In this document: positions 50,676-58,884 of the stretch, piece by piece
Layout: each line of letters begins with the position of its first letter
How positions within the stretch are numbered: the first letter of the stretch is position 1
Source of the DNA: an uncultured Porphyromonas sp.
GTDB taxonomy: Bacteria; Bacteroidota; Bacteroidia; Bacteroidales; Porphyromonadaceae
Reading direction: 5' to 3'
Assembly: GCF_938023125.1 (NCBI RefSeq)
Contig: NZ_CALHDW010000006.1
Location: forward strand, 1-64,000
Length of the DNA stretch: 64,000 bases
Program-made: the position numbers and the translations under genes
The notes under the pieces: generated by a model
What the model was told of the DNA's origin: nothing
What the model saw: only the letters and a program-made list of their open reading frames with translations
Database searches by the model: none

Positions 50676-52499
50676 ATGAGAAGAACAATAGTTCGTATTC
50701 TTGTCTTGATTGTAGCTTGCTTGGGCGGAGCTTGCACTTCTGTGTTGGCTCAAGAGCACTCTATCAAGATGTCTTTTCTCGACAACGTGGGCAGTGATTT
50801 CGCCTTGCTTCTAATGGGAAGCCGGGAGGGGGAAGTCTCGTTGGTTTGGGAAGATGGTTCCGTAGAAAAGCATACCTTGCACACCACGGCCACTGCCATT
50901 CGAGGGAAAACGAAGGCTAAAAATTTGGAACTCCACGGTGATATTGCCGTATTGGAGTGCTCGGGTAATGGCTTAGGGATGCTGGATGTTACAAATATGC
51001 CTCCGCTTACCGACCTTATTTCGAGGAAGAATTATTTTACCAAATTAGACCTTACAAAGAATGTAAATCTGCGTGCTCTTACCTTAGAAAGCATCCCTCT
51101 AGAGACGCTGGATCTCTCCAATAATATGTTGCTCGATAGCGTTGTTTGTCAGAATTCGGGCAAGATGACAAGTTTTGTTATGCCTTCGCATTCTCCGATT
51201 CAGAAGCTGGTGTTGGAGGGTTGTCCGCGTATTCCTTCGTTGGATCTCTCCAGAGCTCCTGAGCTTCGGCATCTAAATGTGGCTCAAGTGTGGCTTAAAG
51301 AGTTGGATCTTTCGAACAATAAAAAGATCTCTTACCTCTTTGCGGGCTTTGGTTATCTCAATAATCGCCTCGAGAAACTAGTCCTCCCCAAGGAGAATGA
51401 GTTTGAGACGATTTTGCTTCCTGCCACGGGGCTTACGGAGCTAGACCTACGAGATTGTAAAAAACTTAAGACGATTGCGACAAACAACAGCGTTAATTTG
51501 GCGAGCATCAATATCGAAGGGCTAACCGAACTTTCCGTTATCGAGTGCCCCTCTTGTGCGATTACTTCGCTTGATCTCTCCCAATGCACCAAGTTGACCA
51601 ACCTGATTTGTAACAACAATCAGATAAAGACTCTCCGTTTGGATAATTGCCCGCTCGTGTGGAATGTGACTTGTTACGCCAATAAATTAGAGACGTTGGA
51701 GTTGAGTAAATGCTCTCTTCTTAAGGTGTTGGACTGCTCAAGAAACCCTATGCTCGAGAAGTATGAACTCCCCATGTCGCTAGAGACGTTGGATATTAGT
51801 GCTTGTAATCTATCGGAGATCTCCGCCGTCAAGGGGATGAAAACCCTCAATAGTCTTACTTGCAGTGAGAACCAAATTACAACGTTAGACCTCTCTTCTT
51901 TGGAGAATCTGAATACTATCATCTGCTATGCCAACCATATTTCCGATCTTTCTTCCATCGTTAATTTGACTCAGCTAGTGCACGTCAATGTGCATACCAA
52001 CCCGATTAAAGAGCTGACGCTCCCCAATGCTAAGGGGGTGTATTACGTATCGGTAAAGGGAACGGATATGAACGACTGTGCCCTCAACGACCTCTACAAG
52101 TCGTTGCGCGCTAAGGAACCCAAAGATGATAACAACGGAGCCGGCGGATGTATCTTGCTCAACAAAACGCCCTTTGTTGCCACCAGTAATACCGCCCTTG
52201 CTATAGCAAAAGGATGGCAGGTGTCTGATCTTGGAGACGGAACCGGCTGTCCCGAGGGCTCGCCTAATGAGAAGATTGATGCAAATGCTATCTCCATTGC
52301 GAGACTTTCGCACGGCTGGGTGATTGGCAATATCCCCATGGGAACTCAATGCTTGCTTCTCTACGACCTCTCGGGTAAGCTCCTAAGTCGTATGGAAGTT
52401 ACCGCTAGCAGTATGTTTGTGGAGGCTCCCGGAGACGGCGTTTATCTCATTCGATTGGATGATAAAACGACCTTGCGTTGCCCTCCCATGAGTTACTAA
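50676..52499 (+). CDS. Leucine-rich-repeat surface protein with T9SS-like C-terminus
   Basis: The 607-residue protein has a signal peptide (about residues 1-26, ending VLAQ) and then some fifteen internalin-like leucine-rich repeats (units such as LTELDLRDCKKLKTI, with repeats starting near residue 95 and ending near 470). The last 80 residues resemble a T9SS secretion signal (LLLYDLSGKLLSRMEV, then GVYLIRLDDKT). It should be secreted through the type IX system and act in adhesion or binding. The gene lies directly before a second LRR gene, with 34 bases between them. Confidence 0.88.
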   Translation: MRRTIVRILVLIVACLGGACTSVLAQEHSIKMSFLDNVGSDFALLLMGSREGEVSLVWEDGSVEKHTLHTTATAIRGKTKAKNLELHGDIAVLECSGNGLGMLDVTNMPPLTDLISRKNYFTKLDLTKNVNLRALTLESIPLETLDLSNNMLLDSVVCQNSGKMTSFVMPSHSPIQKLVLEGCPRIPSLDLSRAPELRHLNVAQVWLKELDLSNNKKISYLFAGFGYLNNRLEKLVLPKENEFETILLPATGLTELDLRDCKKLKTIATNNSVNLASINIEGLTELSVIECPSCAITSLDLSQCTKLTNLICNNNQIKTLRLDNCPLVWNVTCYANKLETLELSKCSLLKVLDCSRNPMLEKYELPMSLETLDISACNLSEISAVKGMKTLNSLTCSENQITTLDLSSLENLNTIICYANHISDLSSIVNLTQLVHVNVHTNPIKELTLPNAKGVYYVSVKGTDMNDCALNDLYKSLRAKEPKDDNNGAGGCILLNKTPFVATSNTALAIAKGWQVSDLGDGTGCPEGSPNEKIDANAISIARLSHGWVIGNIPMGTQCLLLYDLSGKLLSRMEVTASSMFVEAPGDGVYLIRLDDKTTLRCPPMSY

Positions 52500-52533
52500 A
52501 AATTTGATTTCACGAAATTATAGACCAAATAGT

Positions 52534-54435
52534 ATGATGAAAAAACTACTCGTTTTGATGGCTTGGGTGGTGTGCAGTGCAGCCTCCCTCTGGCATGCTA
52601 GTGCCCAGGAAGAAAATTTTGACGCCGTTGTCAATCTCTCCGATGCCGGTAAGTTGTACGACGAAGCTCCCGATAATATTTGGGAAGAAACGGCTGTGTC
52701 GGTCAAGATTATAGGCAAGCTCAATAGTTACGACCTACGAGTTTTGCGTCAATTCTGTGGCTCCGATGAGTATGGCGCTAGGAAGCCTCACGCCTCTGTG
52801 AGACGTATAGACCTCTCGGAAGCAACGATTGTGCCCGGTGGTGGAACCTACTACATTCGTGTGGAGGATTTGGGTAACATGCGTGAGTACGTTGTGGACG
52901 AGACCAAACCCGATATGCTCCCTGAGAAGCTATTCTATGGCTGCTCCACGATTGAGAGTCTTACCCTCCCCAAGAATATCCGCTCTATTGGTGTTGGGGC
53001 TTTCTTTAAGTGCGAAAACCTCAAAGAGGTGATCATTCCCGACGAAGTGACTCATATCTACGCAACCGTATTTGGTGCGTGCCCTGTATTGGAAGAGATC
53101 AAGCTCCCGAGCAAATTGGAGTTCTTGGGCAACTATGCTTTCACCCACTGTCGTGCTCTAAAGGAGATAACCATCCCGGAAGGGGTAAAGGAGATCCGTC
53201 ACAATTCTTTTGATCAGACAGATGCTCTTAAGGTGATCAACCTCCCCAAAGAGATGGAAACATTCGACGAAAGTGCTTTCTTCGGCGCCACCGGTCTAGA
53301 GGAATTCGTCGTGCCTAAGGGGATCAAGACTATCCCAACTTCCTGCTTCGGATATTGCACTGCGCTACGAAAGATCACTTTCCCTACCACGGTCGAGTCT
53401 ATCGCCAATGAGGCGTTTGAGGGCGATGCGGCTCTCAAGACCGTTGTATTCGCAGAAGGGCTAAAGACAATTGGGGTGGCTGCTTTTAGAAATTGTTCTT
53501 CCATAGAGAAACTAAACTTCCCCAATTCGCTGGAGAGCATTGCTACCGACGCGTTCCTTTCTTGCGAGAAGGTTAAGGAAATTACCTTTGGCTCCGGATT
53601 GAAAGAGATTAAGGAGAAGTCATTTTGGCACAATCATGCCGTGGAGAAGATCTCTTTCCCCGAGAGTTTGCAGGAGATTGGTTATGCGGCTTTTAGTGAG
53701 TGTCTAGGTCTTAAGGAGGTCAATTTTGGTCGGTCGGCAGCCTCTTTCTCCGGCAATCCCTTCCTCGGATGTTTTGGATTGGAGCGTTTCACCGCAGACG
53801 AGGGCAATACCGTCTATGCAGCAAAGGAGGGTGTTCTCTACACCAAGAACCTCGCCAAACTGCTCGCCTATCCCAATATGAGCAATAAAGTTTGCAAGAT
53901 GCCCGATGCCACAACCACTATAGACGACTTCGCTTTTTGGTATTGCACCAATTTGGAAGAGGTAGAGTTCTCTCCCAACTTTGCGGCGTTTGGAGAGAGG
54001 GCTTTCTGTGGAAGCAAAAACATCAAGAAGATAACAGTAAAAACGGCAACTCCTGTAGAGAGTGCTTTTGTAGACGATGTGTTTGAGGGGATTAACCGTA
54101 GTGAATGTATCCTCATGGTGCCTCAGGGGAGCAAGAGTGCCTATTTGGCTTCTCCGCTTTGGAAAGATTTCAAGATAACGGAGATGACGGCCCTCGCGCC
54201 GGTTGCTTGGGGGGCTGATGTGGCATTGCGCGCGACTTCCGAAGGCTGGGAAGTAGTGAATCTGCCCCAAGAGAGCAAAGAAGTTCGCCTGCTCGATCTC
54301 GAGGGTCGTCTTCTCGCGGTGGCTACTCCTCAAGCCGGTAGGGTATTGTTTAGTATCTCCGCAGGCGAAGAGAATCCCTGTATTATCGTGGTAATGGGAG
54401 GTGCTACGCCTCTTGTTTTCAAGGCGGTACGCTGA
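52534..54435 (+). CDS. BspA-like leucine-rich-repeat surface protein with T9SS-like C-terminus
   Basis: I chose the ATG at 52534 (MMKKLLVLMAWVVCSAAS) rather than the TTG upstream, giving 633 residues and a signal peptide ending ASAQ. Most of the protein is made of LRR_5 (BspA-type, Treponema pallidum-like) repeats such as LPKNIRSIGVGAFFKCENLKEV between about residues 130 and 510. The C-terminal 70 residues (VRLLDLEGRLLAVATPQAGRVLF) resemble a T9SS signal. BspA-like proteins mediate adhesion to host matrix and other bacteria. It is co-transcribed with the preceding LRR gene and ends before a terminator. Confidence 0.87.
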   Translation: MMKKLLVLMAWVVCSAASLWHASAQEENFDAVVNLSDAGKLYDEAPDNIWEETAVSVKIIGKLNSYDLRVLRQFCGSDEYGARKPHASVRRIDLSEATIVPGGGTYYIRVEDLGNMREYVVDETKPDMLPEKLFYGCSTIESLTLPKNIRSIGVGAFFKCENLKEVIIPDEVTHIYATVFGACPVLEEIKLPSKLEFLGNYAFTHCRALKEITIPEGVKEIRHNSFDQTDALKVINLPKEMETFDESAFFGATGLEEFVVPKGIKTIPTSCFGYCTALRKITFPTTVESIANEAFEGDAALKTVVFAEGLKTIGVAAFRNCSSIEKLNFPNSLESIATDAFLSCEKVKEITFGSGLKEIKEKSFWHNHAVEKISFPESLQEIGYAAFSECLGLKEVNFGRSAASFSGNPFLGCFGLERFTADEGNTVYAAKEGVLYTKNLAKLLAYPNMSNKVCKMPDATTTIDDFAFWYCTNLEEVEFSPNFAAFGERAFCGSKNIKKITVKTATPVESAFVDDVFEGINRSECILMVPQGSKSAYLASPLWKDFKITEMTALAPVAWGADVALRATSEGWEVVNLPQESKEVRLLDLEGRLLAVATPQAGRVLFSISAGEENPCIIVVMGGATPLVFKAVR

Positions 54436-54482
54436 TATTCCGGAATGGATCCTGTGTAAATCTATATAAGTTCTTCAGGAGT

Positions 54483-54520
54483 AAGGAGGGCTGCCGTTGG
54501 GGTGGTCCTCCTTCTTTTTT
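54483..54520 (+). terminator. Terminator after the LRR gene pair
   Basis: AAGGAGG (54483-54489) pairs with CCTCCTT (54507-54513) and a run of T follows to 54520. Confidence 0.85.
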
Positions 54521-54604
54521 ATGAGAAACTGCAAGCCCTCCGGCGAAAGTGGATGCGCTTTTGCCGAAATGTGCTATGGGAAAGAAGGGGTTGCGGGTGG
54601 TGCG

Positions 54605-55279
54605 CTAGAGCGATAGAAGGTCGCTTGCGACGTTGCGGAGAGGGTGTTCCTCGGGGAGTTGCGTCCAAGAGCGGAGCGCAGGGCTCATCTGTTTTGCCCA
54701 TTCCTCGTTGTTGTAGAGCCGCTCTAACCAGTCCATCTCGGTTACGGATAGCGTCTCGGGTTGGGCGGAGAGCCTTTCTAGCGTCGTCTCAATCGCTTGA
54801 GATAATCCCGAAGTGGGGAAGTTTTGTAGGAGTCGGCGAGAGAGCGCGTTGAGCCACACCCTCTGTACCCTTAGGGATTCTCCTTGGGGAAAGCAGGCAA
54901 CAACGTTTTCGTTCTTAGCCAAAAGGTGAGTGGAGAATAGGCTGAGAAGTTCCTCCGTTTCGAGTGATTTTGCAAAGGAAATTGCCTGGGAATAGGTTAG
55001 GGTTTCAGGTGGAAAGGAGAGAAGCCCAAGGATACGCATCTCGCGCAGTTGGGCAGAGAGGAGTTTCTGGGCAAGGCTTAGTCGTGAGGGGAGTTCGCTT
55101 GCTAAGTCGCGCAGTTGGGGGATAGACAATCCGAAGTTGTAGGCATAGTCCACCCCGGAGGCACGCATGGCAGCGGCAGTTGCCCCGTCCATACGAGAGC
55201 GCACCCTCGCCCGCAGTGAAGCCATAATCTCTTCATCGGTGAGCGAAGGTGCGTAAGGGGATGAGTTGGAGGTCGCCAT
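54605..55279 (-). CDS. DNA alkylation repair (AlkD/HEAT-like) family protein
   Basis: The 224-residue protein is all-helical with HEAT-like pairs (for example MRASGVDYAYNFGLSIPQLRDLA and LSAQLREMRILGLLSF). This pattern fits the AlkC/AlkD family of alkylpurine glycosylases, but the diagnostic Asp/Trp positions cannot be confirmed by eye, so enzymatic activity is uncertain. It starts directly at the stop of the purine nucleoside phosphorylase gene and probably shares its mRNA. Confidence 0.65.
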   Translation of the reverse strand: MATSNSSPYAPSLTDEEIMASLRARVRSRMDGATAAAMRASGVDYAYNFGLSIPQLRDLASELPSRLSLAQKLLSAQLREMRILGLLSFPPETLTYSQAISFAKSLETEELLSLFSTHLLAKNENVVACFPQGESLRVQRVWLNALSRRLLQNFPTSGLSQAIETTLERLSAQPETLSVTEMDWLERLYNNEEWAKQMSPALRSWTQLPEEHPLRNVASDLLSL

Positions 55280-56103
55280 TAAGCTTCGGCAATCTCGCTA
55301 ATGAGTCGCTGGAAAATACGTCCCATTCGTTCGCTGGCTGCGTTGGCAGCATCAATTACTTCCTGAGCATCGTTGGTATAGTCGCCCTCGAAGTGCCAGC
55401 CTTCGTTGGTGATGACCGACATCCCGAATACTCGGATTCCGGCGTGCCGTGCCACAAGTACTTCGGGCACTGTGCTCATGCCGATAGCATCCCCACCCAC
55501 ACGTTGGTAGAAAAGATACTCGGCAGGAGTTTCGTAAGAGGGACCGGTTAGCCCTACATATACCCCTTTTCTTACCTCGATGTTTTCTTCTTTGGCAATG
55601 CGTTCTGCACGAGCGATGAGGTCGCGGTCGTAGGCTCTGGTCATATCGGGGAAGCGTACTCCGAACTCTTCCATATTAGGACCAATCAGCGGATTGGGCA
55701 GGTTGTTGATGTGATCTCGTATAATCATCAGATCGCCCACGTGGTAGGTGTTGTTGATACCTCCGGCAGCATTGGAGACAAAGAGCGTCTCTACGCCGAT
55801 GAGCTTCATCACACGTACCGGGAAGGTTACGCGCTCCATGGGGTAACCCTCGTAGTAATGGAATCGCCCCTGCATAGCTACAACGGGGACGCCCCCGAGC
55901 TTACCGCAGATGAAATTGCCCTTATGACCAATAGCCGTAGAGTGGGCAAAGTTGGGGATTTCGCTATAAGGGATGATGGTGGGGTCTTCTATCTTATTTC
56001 CCAATTCTCCCAAGCCACTGCCTAGGATGATACCTATTTTTGCTTTGAAGGGGAGGCGTTTGAGGAGGAAGTCCGCAGCCTCGTGATACATTTTCATTTC
56101 CAT
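55279..56103 (-). CDS. Purine nucleoside phosphorylase (PNP I, inosine/guanosine type)
   Basis: The 274-residue enzyme splits inosine and guanosine with phosphate. The phosphate-binding GSGLGELG motif lies near residue 28, the base-site Glu is in the GPSYETPAEY segment, and SNAAGGINNTYHVGDLMI is the family signature. It is the trimeric PNP type rather than hexameric DeoD. It follows the MTA/SAH deaminase gene by 12 bases, so two purine-salvage steps are co-transcribed. Confidence 0.93.
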   Translation of the reverse strand: MEMKMYHEAADFLLKRLPFKAKIGIILGSGLGELGNKIEDPTIIPYSEIPNFAHSTAIGHKGNFICGKLGGVPVVAMQGRFHYYEGYPMERVTFPVRVMKLIGVETLFVSNAAGGINNTYHVGDLMIIRDHINNLPNPLIGPNMEEFGVRFPDMTRAYDRDLIARAERIAKEENIEVRKGVYVGLTGPSYETPAEYLFYQRVGGDAIGMSTVPEVLVARHAGIRVFGMSVITNEGWHFEGDYTNDAQEVIDAANAASERMGRIFQRLISEIAEA

Positions 56104-56115
56104 AGCATTACCTAT

Positions 56116-57402
56116 TTATTGTTTGATTCCGTAGGATTTGATGAGCTTGTGTGCTCGTTGATTCGCCTTTGCAATTACCTCTTCTTCGCCCGGGATCACT
56201 CCTTCGCGCATCAGTATTTTACCATCTACAATAGTGGTATCTACCACGGAGCCATCGGCAGAGTAGACGAGGTTGGAGGTGAGGTTGTGTAGGGGTACCA
56301 TCGTGGGGCGATCTGTACGTAGGAGGCAAAGATCCGCCAAAGCTCCCTCTTCTATCCTGCCGCCATTAAGCCCTAGTATGTTGTAGCCCTCGCGAGTGGC
56401 AGATTGGTATATTGCCTCGGCGGCTGTTGCTGTAGGGTCGAAACGCCATACTTTGCCCAGAAGAGCCGCCATACGCATGGCGATGAACATATCCAAATTG
56501 TTGCTAGAGGAGCATCCGTCTGTACCGATTCCCACTCGGATTCCACGCTTTTTCATCTCCTCAAACTTAAAGGCGTAGCCCGACGCTAGCTTCATATTGG
56601 AAGCCGGGTTATGCACGGTGGCAGCTCCATGGCGAGCGATAACGTCTAGTTCGTCATCCTCCATCCAAAGCGAGTGTGCTAGTACGAACTTATCGCTGAG
56701 TGCTCCAAGTTTTTCCAAATAGTGCACAGGGCGCAACCCGTACTCCTTGACGGCATTTTCTATCTCGGTTTGGGTCTCTGAGAGATGGAGGTGAACCAGC
56801 ACGCCTGTTTCGTCTGCAAAGTCGCGGCAGAAGCGGAGTTGTGGGCCGCTTACCGTGTAGATGGCGTGTGGACCGATAGAGAAGACCACTCGGGAGGAGA
56901 ACTGCTCAAATTCTTTGCGGTAGCGGCTACAATTTTCTCTGTCGAGCTTGGCGCGCTCTGCGTCCCCTCGGTCAAAGAGCGTGTAGCTCACCACGCCTCG
57001 CATCCCCGAGTCCTCTACGGCTTGAGCCGTTGCCATGGGGAAGGCGTACATATCTAGGAACGCCGTTGTACCCGTGCGTACCATCTCGAGGCAGGCAAGC
57101 CGTACACCCCAGTAGACATCCTCCTCCGTCATGTGCGCCTCCACGGGCCAGATGTAGTCTTCGAGCCAGCGCATCAGGGGCAGGTCATCTCCGTAACCGC
57201 GGAAGAGGGTCATGGCAGCATGGGTATGCGTATTCGCCATCCCCGGTACCACCACGCGGCGGCATCCCTCCAGCACGTCGTAGTGATCGGCTACAGGGAT
57301 ACTCGGGGCAATACGAGCTATTTGGTTGCCCTCAATCAATAGATCTTGTATGGATCCATTGACAAGGGCACCGGTTATCAATATCGGTTTTTCGTTGTTC
57401 AT
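56116..57402 (-). CDS. Amidohydrolase, 5-methylthioadenosine/S-adenosylhomocysteine deaminase family
   Basis: The 428-residue enzyme belongs to the metal-dependent MTA/SAH (Ssna-like) deaminase group and should convert the adenosyl moiety to inosyl. Metal ligands are seen in GMANTHTHAAMTLF (His-x-His), LVHLHLSETQTE (His), AHSLWMED (His) and GTDGCSSSNN (Asp). It overlaps the dipeptidase stop by 4 bases and is followed by purine nucleoside phosphorylase, which fits a salvage role. Substrate preference between MTA, SAH and related compounds cannot be read from sequence. Confidence 0.88.
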   Translation of the reverse strand: MNNEKPILITGALVNGSIQDLLIEGNQIARIAPSIPVADHYDVLEGCRRVVVPGMANTHTHAAMTLFRGYGDDLPLMRWLEDYIWPVEAHMTEEDVYWGVRLACLEMVRTGTTAFLDMYAFPMATAQAVEDSGMRGVVSYTLFDRGDAERAKLDRENCSRYRKEFEQFSSRVVFSIGPHAIYTVSGPQLRFCRDFADETGVLVHLHLSETQTEIENAVKEYGLRPVHYLEKLGALSDKFVLAHSLWMEDDELDVIARHGAATVHNPASNMKLASGYAFKFEEMKKRGIRVGIGTDGCSSSNNLDMFIAMRMAALLGKVWRFDPTATAAEAIYQSATREGYNILGLNGGRIEEGALADLCLLRTDRPTMVPLHNLTSNLVYSADGSVVDTTIVDGKILMREGVIPGEEEVIAKANQRAHKLIKSYGIKQ

Positions 57403-58754
57403 CGGTAGAGTTTATAGAATTCGGCAACGGCTTCTATACCAATGCGGAATATATCCAAGGGGAAGTTTTCGTTGGGAGAGTGGATGGCATTGCTTTCGAG
57501 ACCAAAGCCCATGAGTACACTCTTGATACCAAGAACCTTTTCGAAGGTGGCGATGATGGGGATACTCCCTCCGCGGCGTACCGCTAGAGGACGCTGACCA
57601 AAAGCCACGGCACACGCCTCCTCGGCTGCTTTATAGGCGGGGAGATCGATGGGGCAGAGGTAAGCCTCGCCTCCGTGCATGGGTGTTACTTTGACGCGTA
57701 CGTAGGGAGGAGCAATCTGCTTTACGTAGTCTACAAAGAGTTTAGAGATCTTATCGTGATCTTGATTGGCTACAAGGCGAGTAGATACTTTGGCGTACGC
57801 CTTAGAGGGAAGCACCGTTTTGGCACCTTCGCCCGTGTAGCCTCCCCAAATGCCGCATACGTCGAAGCTGGGGCGGCAGCTATTGCGTTCGAGAGTGCTG
57901 TAGCCTTCTTCGCCAAATACGGCGTCCACATCAATGGCTTTGCAGTAGGCCTCTTGAGAGAAGGGTACTTGAGCAATCATATCTCGCTCTTCCTTCGAGA
58001 GGGGTACTACATCGTCGTAGAAGTGGGGTATCGTAATGCGTCCCTTCTCATCCACCATCCGGGCAATGATTTTTGAGAGCTCGTTGATGGGGTTGGCAAC
58101 AGCTCCGCCAAAGTGCCCCGAGTGGAGGTCGCGATTGGGACCGGTTACCTCTATTTCCCAGTAGGCAAGTCCGCGTAGACCCGTAGTGAGCGAGGGGGTA
58201 TTGCGGCCGACCATACTTGTATCTGATACCAAAATCACGTCAGCACGAAGCATCTCTTTGTGCTCTTGGCAGAATGCCTCCAAGTGGGTAGAGCCGATTT
58301 CTTCCTCTCCCTCGAATATGATTTTTACGTTGCAACGCACGAGGTCGAGAGCTAAGGCGGTGCGGAGCCCGGCTACCTGTATCATGGTTTGCCCTTTGTC
58401 GTCGTCGGCTCCTCGCCCCCAAATGTGTCCGTCGCGGATGACGGGCTCGAAGGGTTCGCTCTTCCAAAGCTCAAGAGGCTCCACAGGCATTACATCGTAG
58501 TGGCCGTATATAAGGATGGTTTTTGCGCTGGGGTCTATAATGCGCTCGGCAAAAACCACGGGATTACCAGGGGTGGGATAAACTTCGGCTCGTTGCATGC
58601 CCGAGGCGAGGAGGTAGTCCCTCCAGTGCTCAGCCGTGCGTACCATATCGGGTTTGTGCTCGCTCTGCGAACTGATGCTGGGGATGCGAAGCAGCGCGAA
58701 CAGGTCTTGTAGGAACTCCTCTTCGTGGGCTGCGATATACTCTTTTACTGTCAT
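57399..58754 (-). CDS. M20-family dipeptidase
   Basis: The 451-residue zinc enzyme hydrolyses dipeptides. The metal-binding residues are in LIYGHYDVMPVEP (His, Asp), GRGADDDKGQ (Asp), EGEEEIGSTHLEAF (Glu) and near GFGLESNAIHSPNE (His). The length and the dimerisation insert at about 190-340 match the carnosinase-like PepV group. It follows a promoter-like box at 58794-58801 and the amidohydrolase gene overlaps its stop. Confidence 0.91.
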   Translation of the reverse strand: MTVKEYIAAHEEEFLQDLFALLRIPSISSQSEHKPDMVRTAEHWRDYLLASGMQRAEVYPTPGNPVVFAERIIDPSAKTILIYGHYDVMPVEPLELWKSEPFEPVIRDGHIWGRGADDDKGQTMIQVAGLRTALALDLVRCNVKIIFEGEEEIGSTHLEAFCQEHKEMLRADVILVSDTSMVGRNTPSLTTGLRGLAYWEIEVTGPNRDLHSGHFGGAVANPINELSKIIARMVDEKGRITIPHFYDDVVPLSKEERDMIAQVPFSQEAYCKAIDVDAVFGEEGYSTLERNSCRPSFDVCGIWGGYTGEGAKTVLPSKAYAKVSTRLVANQDHDKISKLFVDYVKQIAPPYVRVKVTPMHGGEAYLCPIDLPAYKAAEEACAVAFGQRPLAVRRGGSIPIIATFEKVLGIKSVLMGFGLESNAIHSPNENFPLDIFRIGIEAVAEFYKLYR

Positions 58755-58793
58755 AGCTCTTGTTTGTTTAGTGGTGTTTCATTTATCTACAAC

Positions 58794-58801
58794 CAAAGGT
58801 A
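58794..58801 (-). promoter_or_regulatory. Minus-7 box for the dipeptidase operon
   Basis: TACCTTTGG on the minus strand fits TAnnTTTG and lies about 40 bases upstream of the dipeptidase start. It lies just downstream of the relA/spoT terminator, as expected for a new transcription unit. Confidence 0.55.
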
Positions 58802-58816
58802 GTCTATTTTGCTGTA

Positions 58817-58857
58817 TAAAAAAAGAACGGACACCTCGCTTTTGCTTAGGGTGTCCG
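58817..58857 (-). terminator. Terminator of the bioD-relA/spoT operon
   Basis: On the minus strand CGGACACC and GGTGTCCG form an 8-bp stem (58828-58835 with 58850-58857), followed by a T run at 58817-58824. Confidence 0.85.
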
Positions 58858-58884
58858 CTATGGATAGGAAAAAGAGAAGTGGCC

